Shown here: piece after piece, positions 1-10,169 of the stretch
How the letters are laid out: each line of letters starts with the position of its first letter
Numbering within the stretch: position 1 is the stretch's first letter
Origin: Cymodocea nodosa
Lineage: Eukaryota; Streptophyta; Magnoliopsida; Alismatales; Cymodoceaceae
NCBI GenBank assembly: GCA_036874045.1
Contig: CM072341.1
Span: 2,492,501-2,556,500, forward strand
Length of the DNA stretch: 64,000 nt
Direction: 5' to 3'
The notes under the pieces: generated by a model
Databases searched by the model: none
Told to the model about the DNA's origin: nothing
What the model saw: the letters and a program-made list of their open reading frames with translations, nothing else
Translations under genes and position numbers: made by a program

Positions 1-119
1 ATGTTCAGATTTAAATATATTTTAATCAAAATGAGGCATTAATGACATAATTTAACTTTATTACAGTTAGCAGAATGAAAAACAAAGATAAAAAAATAGA
101 ATCGAAAACTTACGAGAGT

Positions 120-330
120 GAAACTTAGAAGTTGCTAGTATTAACTCAACGAAGTATGTCCGTTGAGTTAACCGTAACTCCACGAGGTCAGTAATATAAT
201 ATAAGGTCACTCCGTTGAGTTATCTGTAACTCAACAAAGTTAGTCCGTGGAGTTAACAACAGTAACTGACTGTGTTTTGTTGAGTAATCTGTAACTCAAT
301 GAGGTTAGTTCGTGAATTAAGCAGAATGGT
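120..330. repeat. Palindromic spacer (GTTGAGTTA/TAACTCAAC class), element A
   Basis: Several head-to-head copies of GTTGAGTTA facing TAACTCAAC or TAACTCCACG lie in about 200 bases upstream of the F-box module. The same block recurs at 9250-9445 in B and 20125-20315 in I. Each pair could fold into a short hairpin in DNA or RNA. Confidence 0.75.
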
Positions 331-426
331 TATTCTTCTAATCACAAACGAAACTTCGTCGGTTTAGCGGTAACCTAAATTTGAAATTAGTAGTGATACA
401 CGTACCCATAAAAATAGGAACCACGA

Positions 427-605
427 TGCACGTTGCAAGCCACGTTCTTGCAACGAGATTTATTCACTTTATGGATGCACAGTATATATATGAAACAGAA
501 TGTTATTTACAAGTTACCAGCACTTTTAAAAGAAAGGAGAAAGCGTTGGAGGAATTGGAAGGAGAAGTAGTTGATTCAACTTCATCCGACAACAAATATT
601 TATAG
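427..605 (+). CDS. Short leader ORF upstream of the F-box ORF (element A)
   Basis: A short ORF starting at the ATG near 427 runs up to the F-box start region. Related peptides with the same HVLATRFIHFMDAQYIYE core lie at about 20412-20614 in I and, interrupted by a stop, near 9550-9810 in B. No known domain is recognised. The end of the peptide differs between copies through frame changes near the F-box ATG, so protein-level constraint is doubtful. It could be an upstream ORF of the F-box message or simply leader sequence. Whether it is translated is unknown. Confidence 0.3.
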
Positions 606-624
606 AATGGAAAGCTTCAGACTG

Positions 625-2146
625 GTATGTAATTAATCTTCTGCTATTTATTTATGAGCACATGGACTCGTTCTCTAAGCACTAAACGATTAGTAGGAAC
701 ACCTACCTAGGAATTTTCATTGCAGAGGAGTACTAAAAAATTTTCTGAATTGAACTTTAACGAAATTCTTTGGAGTGTAGCTAACCTTGCTTTAAAAGAG
801 AACGTAGAGATGGCTGCTCCAGTAGAAAAACTATTAGGAGAGATTCTGTATCCTGAATTAATTGATGAACCTTCATGTATTTGATTGCCAAACTTTGACG
901 GAGATAGGTTTGAACTGAAATCTAATTATATTAGTCAATTGCCACATTTTCATGGATTAGAAAGAGAGGATGCCTATTATTTCCTTAGAGAATTTAACAA
1001 AGTTTGTCAAATGATGAGAATGCCGAACATGAGTATAGATGCTATTAAACTTAGATATATCCCTTTTGCTTTAAAAGATACATATTCAATTTCTACATGG
1101 ACTGAATTTTGCTCTGTTTTTCTAGAAAAATACTATCCAACACATCAAACAATTAAAAAGAAGAAAGAAATATTAATGTGTAGCCAAAAACAGGGTGAAT
1201 CATTTTGGAAATATTTTGAAAGATTTAAAGATTTACTGACTCAATGTCCACATCATGCAATGAGTAAAACACAATTAATAGGCATAATTTATGAAGGCAT
1301 AGATGTTTCAACGAAATCTTTATTAGAATCTACTTGTTAAAATGGATTTTTAAAATTATGTAGTGAAGAAGCATGGGCATATTTAGAAAATTTTGCAAAA
1401 AGAATTACACAATGGGAAAATTCGGCTAAAGCTATTGCAAATAAAAAATTATTGCCAAGAGGAATGCATGAAATAGATTCCAATACTATGCTTGAAGTGA
1501 AATTAAATGAATTAACAAAGAAAATAGAAGAGTTATCATTAAATCAAAAGCTAGCAGAAAAGAATACAAACATAAATGACTTAGATATTATTTATGCTAG
1601 AAACCAGAGAGATAACTTGGGAAATTTTTATAATCCTAATTGGAGAAATCACCTGAATTTATCTTGGAGAAACAACAATTTCCAGGGAGGAGAAAATATA
1701 AATGAGAAGAACATAAGTTATGAAGTATTAATTGAACAAGGAGCTAGAATAGAGAAATGTGAAAAGATAATCCAACAAGTAAACAATCGTCTAGAATTTA
1801 TATTTGGAAATGCTGCAAATCAAAATCAGAATAGAAATATATTACTTAGACAGAAGGAACCAATGGAAGTTAGACCTATTGGAGGATTGCCAATACAAGC
1901 TATACCTAATCTTGTCAATAGAACGGTTAATGAAATTGATACCTCTTCTGGGAGGGCAGCTGAATGAAGTAGCATATCTAAAGCAACTATCTGTATGTAT
2001 ATATGTTTTATTTTAAGTTAATAGTATCGTAGAGTTAATTTTTAACTCAACGAACTTAGTCCGTTGAGTTATGCCTTAACTCCACGAGGGTGTGCAGTAG
2101 TTATGTTAATTATTGTCTCTGCTAAATTTTTGTTTTTATTTTATAG
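625..2146 (+). other. Candidate spliceosomal intron (1522 bp) containing gag
   Basis: The segment begins GTATGT after exon CTG (624) and ends TTTTATTTTATAG before AAT (2147), behind a pyrimidine-rich stretch. At the matching places in B (about 9751) and I (about 20613) the flanks are joined without it (ACTGAATCAACAAATGG and ACTGAATCGACAAATGG). Consensus donor, acceptor and polypyrimidine tract plus exact absence in two copies are the standard signs of an intron lost through reverse-transcribed spliced RNA. It carries a gag ORF and, at 2020-2100, a palindromic spacer. No target duplication flanks it. Confidence 0.75.
810..1967 (+). pseudogene. Athila-type gag, capsid half, inside the F-box intron
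   Basis: One reading frame from ATG 810 to TGA 1965-1967 is broken by TGA 882 and TAA 1338. It matches the plant Retrotrans_gag capsid pattern: FDGDRFELKSNYISQLPHFH, then HGLEREDAYYFLREF, then FERFKDLLTQCPHH near residue 150, then SEEAWAYLENFAKRITQWE after the second stop. The distal part has a coiled-coil-like stretch and FYNPNWRNHLNLSWRNN, as in Athila gag. The zinc knuckle expected between these regions is missing; a knuckle-bearing gag half lies in element I at 12137. Gag forms the virus-like particle. Its position downstream of where pol should be, inside an intron-like segment, is abnormal. The reading frame may extend upstream to about 732. Confidence 0.85.
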
Positions 2147-3295
2147 AATTGACAAATGGAATTAATGCAATTACCGTTGGATGCACAAAGGGAAATACTA
2201 AGTAACTTGTCAGCTAAAGATCTGTGTAGGATGTGTTATGTATCAAAGGAAATTAAAGATTGTATTGAAGAAAAATATTTTCAGGGACTACAAGCTGCAA
2301 AAATGACTAAGATTAGAGATGGATTCATATGGAGGTCATTTAATCGTAGTTCAAATACCCATGAATATCTAGCTATGGAAGAAACTACTGGAATTCCACC
2401 CAATGCATTAGAAGGAATGAGTCATATTATGGGGATAGATGAATGATTAATCATATACAAGACGAGACCAAGGTATGCAAATTTATCATTACCTAATATT
2501 TTGATAAGAAATCCTATAACAGGAGAAGAATGTAATATAGGAAAACCTAATATATTTGAAGCACCAACTGAAAATTGTGGGTCAGCTTTAATTTTTTCTG
2601 ATAAAAATTCTACAATTCCTGAAAAATTATATTATTGGAGACCTATAGGAAATTGGGGTGAAGATTTACACTTAAGTGTGTATAATTTTCTGAATAGATC
2701 TTGGAATGAAAACATTATAATATATCTAGGATAGAAATCATTAATTAACCAAACACATGTCATACTTGATGGTTATATCTATTTAGTCACGGAGATATCA
2801 ATAACATATAGATCTGATTTATACATAGTGAGCATAGACAGTTATGATGATTATATAGAAATTTTTCCTATACCGAGTGAAATAGCTAAACCACCATCTA
2901 CAGAATTTAATGAAATTCAAATAGGAATGTGGTATAATGAAGAAGATGATCCTACTTTATGTCTGATAAGATGGTGGGATGAACTGATGAAATTTCAAAT
3001 ATGGATTATGGAAGATATGAATGAATGGAAGTGGGAAGAGGAGTATATTAAAATAGATGTAGAAATAGAAACTGCTACATTACCCTGGAACCAAAAAGGA
3101 TCCCTTTCTGCATTACATATCATTAATGGTAATACACTCGTATTTGGAATTTATAATATATTGCATGTTTACAAATTAAAAAGGAACAAGAACTGCATTA
3201 AAACATAATTAATAGCAAGAAGAACTATGCCTAAAAAGTTTGCTTGGACTGATACATTTATTCCATTTGTTTCTACTTTTCAATCATGTTCTTAA

Positions 3296-5079
3296 GTTGT
3301 GATTTTGTGTGTTTAATGTTGTGTATTCTGCATGTATTTTTAGAGAAAAAAAAAAGGAATTTTGAAGTTTTTCATGTTCATTTTATAAAAAAAAAACAAA
3401 CAAACAAAACAAAATATCAATCCAGTTTGTTGGTATCTATTCTGGGAAACCAACTGGCTTGCTTGTGAGCCACCAAAGGCATAGAAGCCTGGGTTCCACA
3501 CAAGACATTGATTTATTAATATCTGTTAAATGTTATTTTGTTTTATATTCTGTATTTATCTGGGAATGAAAAGTTTTTCAGAATCAAAAATCGAAATATG
3601 CAGAAAGAGATACAAATGGAACAAGGTATGTAACCAATTACTTATCCTGAATTTTAAATCAAACAAAACTTTATTCATGCCTGCTACAATTACTGTACTT
3701 ATTGTCAAATCTTTTACATTGAGGACAATGCAAAATGTAGGTATGGGGGGGAGGTAATTAAAGTAACAACCATGTAAGTTTGTTAATTAAAGGAATTAAA
3801 ATGGTACTACAAAGTTTTGAGGAAATTGAAAATTTTTATGAACTTGCTGTAACTATCCGATAATTGAGATTGTAAAATTTTTATAAACTGCTTGAATATT
3901 ATATTTAGAAGGCTATAGAAGATGCTATAGAATTTATTATTTATGTAAATCTAGATATAGTATCTTATGATTTTTCTAAATTTCATGAGTTTAATAGTTT
4001 CACGATTTTAAAATGAAATCAAGATATTTAATGCTTAATCAGAAAATTATCTGAAGTCCTGAAGGGGCTGAGATGTGAATTCTAGATTAAATGAAACACA
4101 TATGATGAAAGATACATTTACTTTCACTAATTGAACTTGTAGAATGATTTATGTATAGATCTTATTAAACTACAGATAAAGAATGAGCTTATTGTTATGG
4201 ATTCATATTTTTAGTAAATGATAGAAGCAGGATTATATGAGATTGGTGTTTTACTGCATCTGTATTAATGAAATACGTGCATATACAGTATGTGATTAAT
4301 GCTTTGTTTTGTGTGTGCATTTATTTTTAGAAAAAAAAAAAAAAAAAAAACTTTGAGAGTTTATTGACTTGTTTGATCACGAGCCTTTTGTACTTGAGCA
4401 GATAGGCATGTAAAGATTGTTGACCTGAAAAAGGACTCTGAAAATCTGGCAACCTAAGATCCTGATCAAATCTGGGATTGTTGACTGAAAGCTCGTTACA
4501 AGGGTACATTAGAAAGCTCTTGTATGATTCAAGCTTGTCAAATTAACTTTTAAAGTACACAAAAAAAAAGAAAAAAAAAAGAAAAGAAAAAAAACATATA
4601 CTGTTCTGAAAAGATACAAGTGTTTTGTGAAATACAGATATCTTATGAATTGAGTATATTTTATGTTATCTAGAATTGCTGAAATATGAATCTGGAATTG
4701 ACTTTTGAAGTTGTTTTAATGGAAATACAATTCTTTATTCTACTTGTCTTAATCAGATTGAATTAGATTGTACTTTGATTCGTATGTTATTGAAATTTCT
4801 TCTAGAAAACTTATTGAAAAATTCAAGATTACAGATGATGAAAAGAAGAACAAACGATAATATAATTAACACCTATATGAAGATGATATACTTTGTATGT
4901 AATTTACATATATGCTAAATATCTTTGTAGGTTAATTACTGAAACATACAAAATATATGTTTATGCTAAACAGAAGAAAAAAAACAAAAGGGGACGAATT
5001 AATTCTAGCACTTTTTGAAAAACTAATTAATTAGATCTTAGTTTGCTAAGGGATTAGCAAAATTTAGGTATAGGGGAAG
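3296..5079 (+). other. Non-coding 3' tail of element A
   Basis: About 1.8 kb between the F-box stop and the LTR holds no plus-strand gene. It has a poly-A/T-interrupted segment near 3340-3400, an internal polypurine motif at 3716-3758 (GAGGACAATG then GGGGGGGAGG), a minus-strand ORF at 4327-4509 and a final polypurine tract just before 5080. The same tail occurs in I (21763-23554), B (26141-29855) and F (30931-32639). Confidence 0.7.
4327..4509 (-). CDS. Small antisense ORF in element A tail
   Basis: A minus-strand ORF of about 60 codons with a start MYPCNEL and a core SGQQSLHAYLLKYKRLVIK is repeated in I (22736-22996) and F (31849-32070). It is disrupted in B near 29150-29310. No domain is recognised. 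It ends in a poly-phenylalanine run that is only the poly-A tract read backwards. Some plant gypsy elements do carry antisense ORFs near the 3' end, but this one is short and may be chance conservation among recent copies. Confidence 0.25.
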   Translation of the reverse strand: MYPCNELSVNNPRFDQDLRLPDFQSPFSGQQSLHAYLLKYKRLVIKQVNKLSKFFFFFFF

Positions 5080-5462
5080 TGTTTAGAATGAAAAAGTGCA
5101 TATTATTAACGGTTAAATGATGGTTAATTGCATAATATTTAGCTTATCATATGAGAATTAAGACATTATGTTATAATTGCACTATTATATGCTTTAATTG
5201 AAGAATCTGCTTAATTTTGGGGAATTAATGTTAATTTAGTACATTTATGAACTATCGGTAAGTTGCAGGCTGTAAAATTCTTAAGTATCCGAATTTTCTG
5301 ATATTTTAGACAGTTATGTTTAACAGACCGAATATGTATCGGATAGTTATGTTTAAATTGTTGAATAATTATGTTTAGAGAGAATATTTTATTTCCAGAT
5401 GTACATGTGTTAAGATCTGGTAGATTTACTTAAGTTATAACTCGTTAAGGTAGCATAACTGT
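5080..5462 (+). repeat. Truncated LTR (U3 start) of element A
   Basis: It begins TGTTTAGAATGAAAAAGTGC, identical in its first bases to the LTRs at 10170, 23555 and 29856, and follows a purine-rich AGGGGAAG. It contains the CGGATAGTTA palindrome class. It stops near 5462 where integrase sequence begins, so U3 end, R and U5 are missing. Confidence 0.85.
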
Positions 5463-6003
5463 TAGATTGATAGATGCACTTTGGGCTTATAGAACTGCTT
5501 ATAAAACAAGCTTAGGTATGTTACCTTTTAAGCTAGTATATGGAAAAAGTTGTCATTTACCAACTGAAATAGAACATAATGCTTATTGGGCATTAAAAAC
5601 TCTGAACACTAATTTAAATCAAGTTGTTGAAAATAGAAAAATGCAACTAATTGAATTAGAGGAATTTAGGAATGAAGCTTATTCGAATACTGTAAGAGAA
5701 AAAGAGAAAATGAAATTCTAGCATGATAGGAAAATTATTCCAAAAAACTTTGAAATAGAACAAGAAGTATATCTTTATATGGCTAGACTCCATACCCATC
5801 TAGGAAAATTAAGATCTAGATGGGCAGGACCTTACATAGTTCGAAATATTTATCCTTATGGAGCTATTGAAATTGAAAATCCTAAAAATCAGAATATATT
5901 TAAAGTAAATGGACAAAGACTTAGACCTATTCTGAAAACACCAAAAAGCTCCTTTGGAATTATAGAAGAAGTTAGAGTAGAGGACTACTCGAGCTCTACT
6001 TAG
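5463..6003 (+). pseudogene. Integrase C-terminal fragment (element B)
   Basis: This is the C-terminal end of an Athila-type integrase: [36 protein letters not shown], then the GPY-like RSRWAGPYIVRNIYPYG and a FKVNGQRLRPIL ending. It aligns with 16244-16785 of element I. A TAG at 5719-5721 falls in the same place as the TAG at 16498-16500 of I. The catalytic core is absent because the segment starts at the deletion junction with the LTR of A. It keeps TGG where I has TAG (GCTTATAG context near 16261). Confidence 0.85.
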
Positions 6004-6599
6004 TAAGAAATCAGTTTTTATGTTTATATATAAAAATAAAAAAATAAATTAAAAAATATATATATATATAATATAAAAATCGTTACAGTTCAAACGATTA
6101 GATCCATCGGTATGATCGGAACATAAAAAATATGTATATTAATTTTCAGAAAAAATTTTGGTTTTACCGAAACATAGTATCGGTTCAATCGGAAAAAAAT
6201 TAGGTTTGACCGAAATATAGTATCGATTAAACCGGTAAAAAATAGAAAAACTATTATCTGTAGTATTTTTATTATTATATCTGTTTGTATGGGAAGTCTG
6301 TTGAGTTACGCCTAACTCAACGAGCTTACTCCGTTGAGTCTTGAGTTAGTCAACGAGCTTTTTCCGTTGAGTTAACTGTAACTCAATGGAGTATTGTAGC
6401 TAAGACCGCAGATGAGATAGTAATAGTTGGTTCCGCGGATGAGATAGTAATAGTTGGTTCGGGAAATGACCTGATTACCCGCCTAAACTTAGGGCTTATT
6501 TATCTTAAACCTAGGGTTTTGGGGGCATTATCTGGCAAATCATTTAGAATCTAGAATAGTAGAAATCAGAGCGATTCCTTGTTATTGTGTAACTCCACG
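6004..6599. repeat. Spacer with two palindrome classes (element B)
   Basis: About 600 non-coding bases lie between integrase and ORFX. The 6080-6240 part repeats ATCGGT/ACCGAAA and CGGTTCAA/TTAAACCGG units; 6295-6400 repeats the GTTGAGTTA/TAACTCAACG class. The homologous spacer in I is 16786-17471. Confidence 0.7.
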
Positions 6600-8832
6600 A
6601 TGAGGAAGATGACACCTGAATTCTGGGAAGAGGCTGTTGACACATCAAAATTTCTGAAGGAATTAGAAGAATGACACACGCGATAGAAGATCAGAAATAC
6701 AACAATAGAGAAAGAGCTACAGAAGGTAGAATCAGAACTTTTCAATTTCAGAAGAGATTTAGTAGATTTGGGTATACAAATACCTCAAATAATGGAAACA
6801 TGAATCAGAGTAGCAACAGAAATTGCAGTTAGTAAAGAAAGAAAAATTAGGCCAAATTACGAAGTTGCCCTAGAATTAATCCAACGTAAGTCCTGGCTCT
6901 AGTTCAAAAGATGAATTTGTAGACGAGCTAGATGGGCGATCTGGGAGCAAGAAAGGAAAGAAAATGAAGAAGAGGCAACTGAAGAACGGGCGGAACCAAC
7001 TGCTGAAAGACCTGTTCCTAAGGAATAACAGTTAGGACCTCTAGTTTAGCCAATAGAGCCATTGCCACGATTAGCATTTGTTTGGCCGAGAACTAATGAA
7101 GAAGAGAAAGAATTTACTAGCTTGGTCAAAACAGCAAGAGACCAAGGTGATACTCAAGAAATAGCTACAGCTAAGGCACATATTTTATATGATGCCATTA
7201 AGAGAAGAAGGGCCGAAGAAAAGTTGAGGGCCCAATACAGAATAAAGGTTGAGCAGCATCAGGCAGTAGCTAAATCAAGTGCTGTAAGAGAAGCTAAGGC
7301 TGGTCCTTCGAGACCAGTAATTATAGAGAAAGTTAAACAGGAAGAGCCAGTACCTGTGGCTTGAAGGCCTGCAGAGCCTACTTTTGTAGATTTAATCTCA
7401 AAAGAAGAAGAGGAAAAACAGGCACAATTAATCAGAAAAAGAAAAGGAAAAGAGATAGTGTCTAACTATCAAGAAGAGATTAAATATGAGATACTAATGT
7501 CAACAGGGCCTATGGAGCCAATTTTTATAAATCTGCTATCTGATTTTGAGGAGTAGGAGCCGCAACAGCATGAGAAAACACAAGAAGAAAATCAGGCTAA
7601 AATTAATCTACAGCCTATACAAGAAGAAAGAACAGAAATTAGGGCTGAAACTGAATTGCCCATGACTCCATCCCAATCTGTTACAGAATCAGAAAGAACA
7701 ATAACAGAGCAGATTGATAGTCAGGAGGAAGAAGAAAGAGCAGAAAATGAAGAGGCTGAAAGAAGCCATTTGGACAAAAATAACTTTACAAATTCCATTG
7801 AAGAGCAAGAAACTCTTCAGCAATTTATGGAAAGAATTCAAGACAGAGTGGAGAGTTCTACCTGTTCACCACCATAGACAGAAACAGAAACAGAAATTCA
7901 GGAATCTGTAGAGAATGTTCAAATGTAGCCTATAGAAGAGGAATATCAAGAACAAACCCCTCTGGAACAGGAAAGTCACATTCCTGACCCGACTGAAACA
8001 ACAGTTCTGAATGAAGTACATTTTTGGAGTCAAGAAGCTTATATCAAATACCAAGAGATTAGGGGTTATGATATTATTTACAATAGACCAGTAAATTGGG
8101 ATGGAATGCAAGAAATCAAAGATTTATTTGAGTTCCAAGGTCTACTAAAGTTTATTTCTCAAGAAAGAGGGCATGTAGTATATGAGAATTTAGTGCCCTG
8201 TTTCTATGCAAATTTAAGAGAAAGAGAAGGATGATTAATTTCCAACGTAAAGGAAGCTGATGTATAGATAACACCAGAGCTTCTCCACAACATTTTTGGA
8301 TTGAAGAATGAAGGACTAAAAATTTTGGAAGACACAACTACCGTTGAATGGACTGAACAGGAAATCAAGGACAATTTGGCTATCAATCCTGGTGTGCCTA
8401 TATTAAACAGATTTAAGCATTTAAATGGTAGAGCACACATGATAGCTAACATTTTAATTAAGAATGTCTATCAATGACAAGGCCATGACATAGAATTAAG
8501 TCAATTTGTCAAATGAGTCACGTTTGCAGTTGTAAATAGAATTCAAATAAATTAGTCTGTAGTTTTTATCTCCAAGCTGAAACAGTAAAGAAGAAATTGT
8601 TTTAGGAGATTTGATTCCACTGTTGATGGTGGATTGTATTGATTTCACAAAATGGGCATAAAAAAGAATCAGATCTAGAACCATTTTAGTGAAAGAATAC
8701 AGAAATTTTGTAGCTGCAGAGATAGTTGTACCTTCTAGAGGAATTACAGGAGTAGTAGAAAGAATTAATCAATTAGAACTTCAATTAGAAAAACTCTAGA
8801 AGGAAGTAAATGAACTTAGGAATAGAGAATAA
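6600..8832 (+). pseudogene. ORFX of element B (coiled-coil / plant transposon-like protein), degenerate
   Basis: This is homologous over its length to 17472-19694 in I. It starts ATG 6600 (MRKMTPEFWEEAVDTSKF) and ends TAA 8830-8832. It holds the same order: N-terminal coiled coil, KAHILYDAIKRRRAEEKLRA segment, acidic low-complexity middle, the SQEAYIKYQEIRGYDIIY region and a C-terminal coil. Many stops (for example TGA near 6673 where I has TGG, and TAA at 7026) and at least one frameshift near the 3' end show that it is dead. Its stops mostly differ from those in I, so the two copies decayed separately here. Confidence 0.8.
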
Positions 8833-9606
8833 ATTGTATTGTTCGTCTACTTGTATAAAATTGTATGAAAATGTATGATGTATTTGTAATGTAAATTGAT
8901 TTATATTATTGAATATAACTTTTCAGATGTACTTTTCATATGTGTTTTGATTGTGAAATGAATGGAATTTATTGAATATTATATAATTTGTGGAACTTTA
9001 TGAATGAATGTTTAACAGATTTACAATTTTCTAAATGATAGGATAAATGCTTAAAAATTTCTGTATGTTGCAAGGTAAAATGTAAATTCTGCATAACATA
9101 AAATGACATGCAAGTTAAATCTTTATATAATGTTCAGATTTAAACGAATTTTGATTAGAATGATGCATTAATGACATAGATTTAACTTTATTTCATTTAG
9201 TAGAATGAAAAAGAAAAAAAAACAAAGAGGTACTTACGAGGAGTAAAACTTAGAAGTTGCTAAGTGTTAACTCAACGAAGTAAGTTCGTTGAGTTAAACT
9301 TAACTCCACGAGGTTAGTAATATAATATAAGGTCACTCCGTTGAGTTATCTATATCTCAACGAAGTTAGTCCGTGGAGTTAGTAACAGTAATCGATTGTG
9401 TTCCGTTGAGTTATCTGTAACTCAGTGAGGTTAGTTCGTGGATTAAGTAGAACAGTTATTCTTTTAACCACGAACGAAACTTCGTCGGCTTAGCGGTTAC
9501 CAAAATTTGAAATTAATAGTGGTACACGTACCCATAAAAATAGGAACCACGATGCATGCTGCAAGACATGTTCTTGCAATGAGATTTATTCACTTTATGG
9601 ATGTAC
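8833..9606 (+). other. Spacer between ORFX and F-box module (element B)
   Basis: Non-coding, AT-rich DNA homologous to 19695-20411 of I and, from 9127, to the first bases of the window. Palindromes of the GTTGAGTTA class occupy 9250-9445. No gene is seen apart from the short leader peptide remnant near 9550-9700. Confidence 0.6.
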
Positions 9607-9733
9607 ATTATATATATAAATCAGAATGTTATTTATGAGTTACCAGCACTTTTAAAAGTAAGAAGGAAAGCGTTGGAGGAACTGGAAGGCGAAGCAACTG
9701 ATTCGACTTCATCCGACAACCAATATTTACTGA

Positions 9734-10169
9734 ATGGAAAGCTTCAAACTGAATCAACAAATGGAATTGATGCAATTACCATTGGATGCACTAAGGGAAG
9801 TACTGAGTAACTTGTCAACTAAAGATCTGTGCAGGCTGTGTTGTGTATCAAAGGAAATTAAAGACTGTATTGAAGAAAAATATTTTCAAGGACTACAAGT
9901 TGCAAAAATGACTAAGATTAGAGATGGATTCATATGAAGGTCATTTAATCGTAGTTCAATTAATCATAAATATCTTGCTATGGAAGAAACTATTGGAATT
10001 CCACCCAATACATTAGAAGGAATAAATCATATTATGAGGATAGATGAAGGATTAATCATATACAAAACGAGACCAAGGTATGTAAATTTATTATTACTTG
10101 ATATTATGATAAGAAATCGTATAACAGGAGAAGAATGGAATATAGGAAGACCTAAAAGATTTGAGGTGC
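9734..10169 (+). pseudogene. F-box gene of element B, 5' part, intronless
   Basis: It starts MESFKLNQQMELMQLPLDA and holds the F-box (REVLSNLSTKDLCRLCCVSK). The intron found in A is absent exactly at CTG/AAT near 9751. A TGA at 9935-9937 replaces the TGG tryptophan of the other copies. At the position where A and I have an in-frame TGA this copy has GGA, so reading continues (MRIDEGLIIYKTRPRY). The gene is cut at 10169 by insertion of element I and resumes at 25409. Confidence 0.85.
10165..10169. repeat. Target site duplication of element I (left)
   Basis: GGTGC directly before the TG of the 5' LTR is repeated at 25409-25413 directly after the CA of the 3' LTR. This dates I as a single insertion into B. 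Confidence 0.95.

Larger units (their letters stand above)
607..3295 (+). pseudogene. F-box protein gene of element A, interrupted by a gag-bearing intron
   Basis: Exon 1 starts at the ATG at 607 and gives six codons to 624. Exon 2 resumes in phase 0 at 2147 and runs in one frame to TAA at 3293-3295. The N-terminus is a typical F-box (LPLDAQREILSNL, then KDLCRMCYVSKEIKDCI). The C-terminal half resembles the F-box-associated domain (IRNPITGEECNIG; ILDGYIYLV type; FQIWIMEDMNEWKWEEEYI; end FAWTDTFIPFVSTFQSCS). F-box proteins usually bind SKP1 through the box and recruit substrates through the C-terminus. In-frame stops at 2150, 2444 (TGA), 2732 (TAG) and 3206 (TAA) make this copy a pseudogene. 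The TGA at 2444 is shared with element I but is GGA in B. F-box assignment is strong; substrate is unknown. Confidence 0.85.
1..5462 (+). mobile_element. Element A: 3' part of an Athila-like Ty3/gypsy retrotransposon
   Basis: This is the 3' portion of a long-terminal-repeat element whose 5' part lies outside the window. In order it holds a palindrome-rich spacer, an F-box ORF interrupted by a gag-containing intron-like segment, a non-coding tail, a polypurine tract and the first 383 bases of an LTR. Bases 1 onward align by eye with 19984 onward in element I and 9127 onward in B, so the window opens just downstream of where ORFX would end. The LTR is cut at about 5462 and joined to integrase sequence of B. 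The order matches the 3' half of element I; the exact right junction is approximate. Confidence 0.85.

Noticed and set aside
120..330. CRISPR-like array of short repeats
   Set aside because: Repeats are palindromic but unevenly spaced, variable, and lie in a plant retroelement; no leader or cas genes.
625..2146. Interpretation of the gag insert as a separate transposon insertion
   Set aside because: No target duplication or terminal repeats are visible, and the ends match splice-site consensus exactly. Kept only as an alternative.
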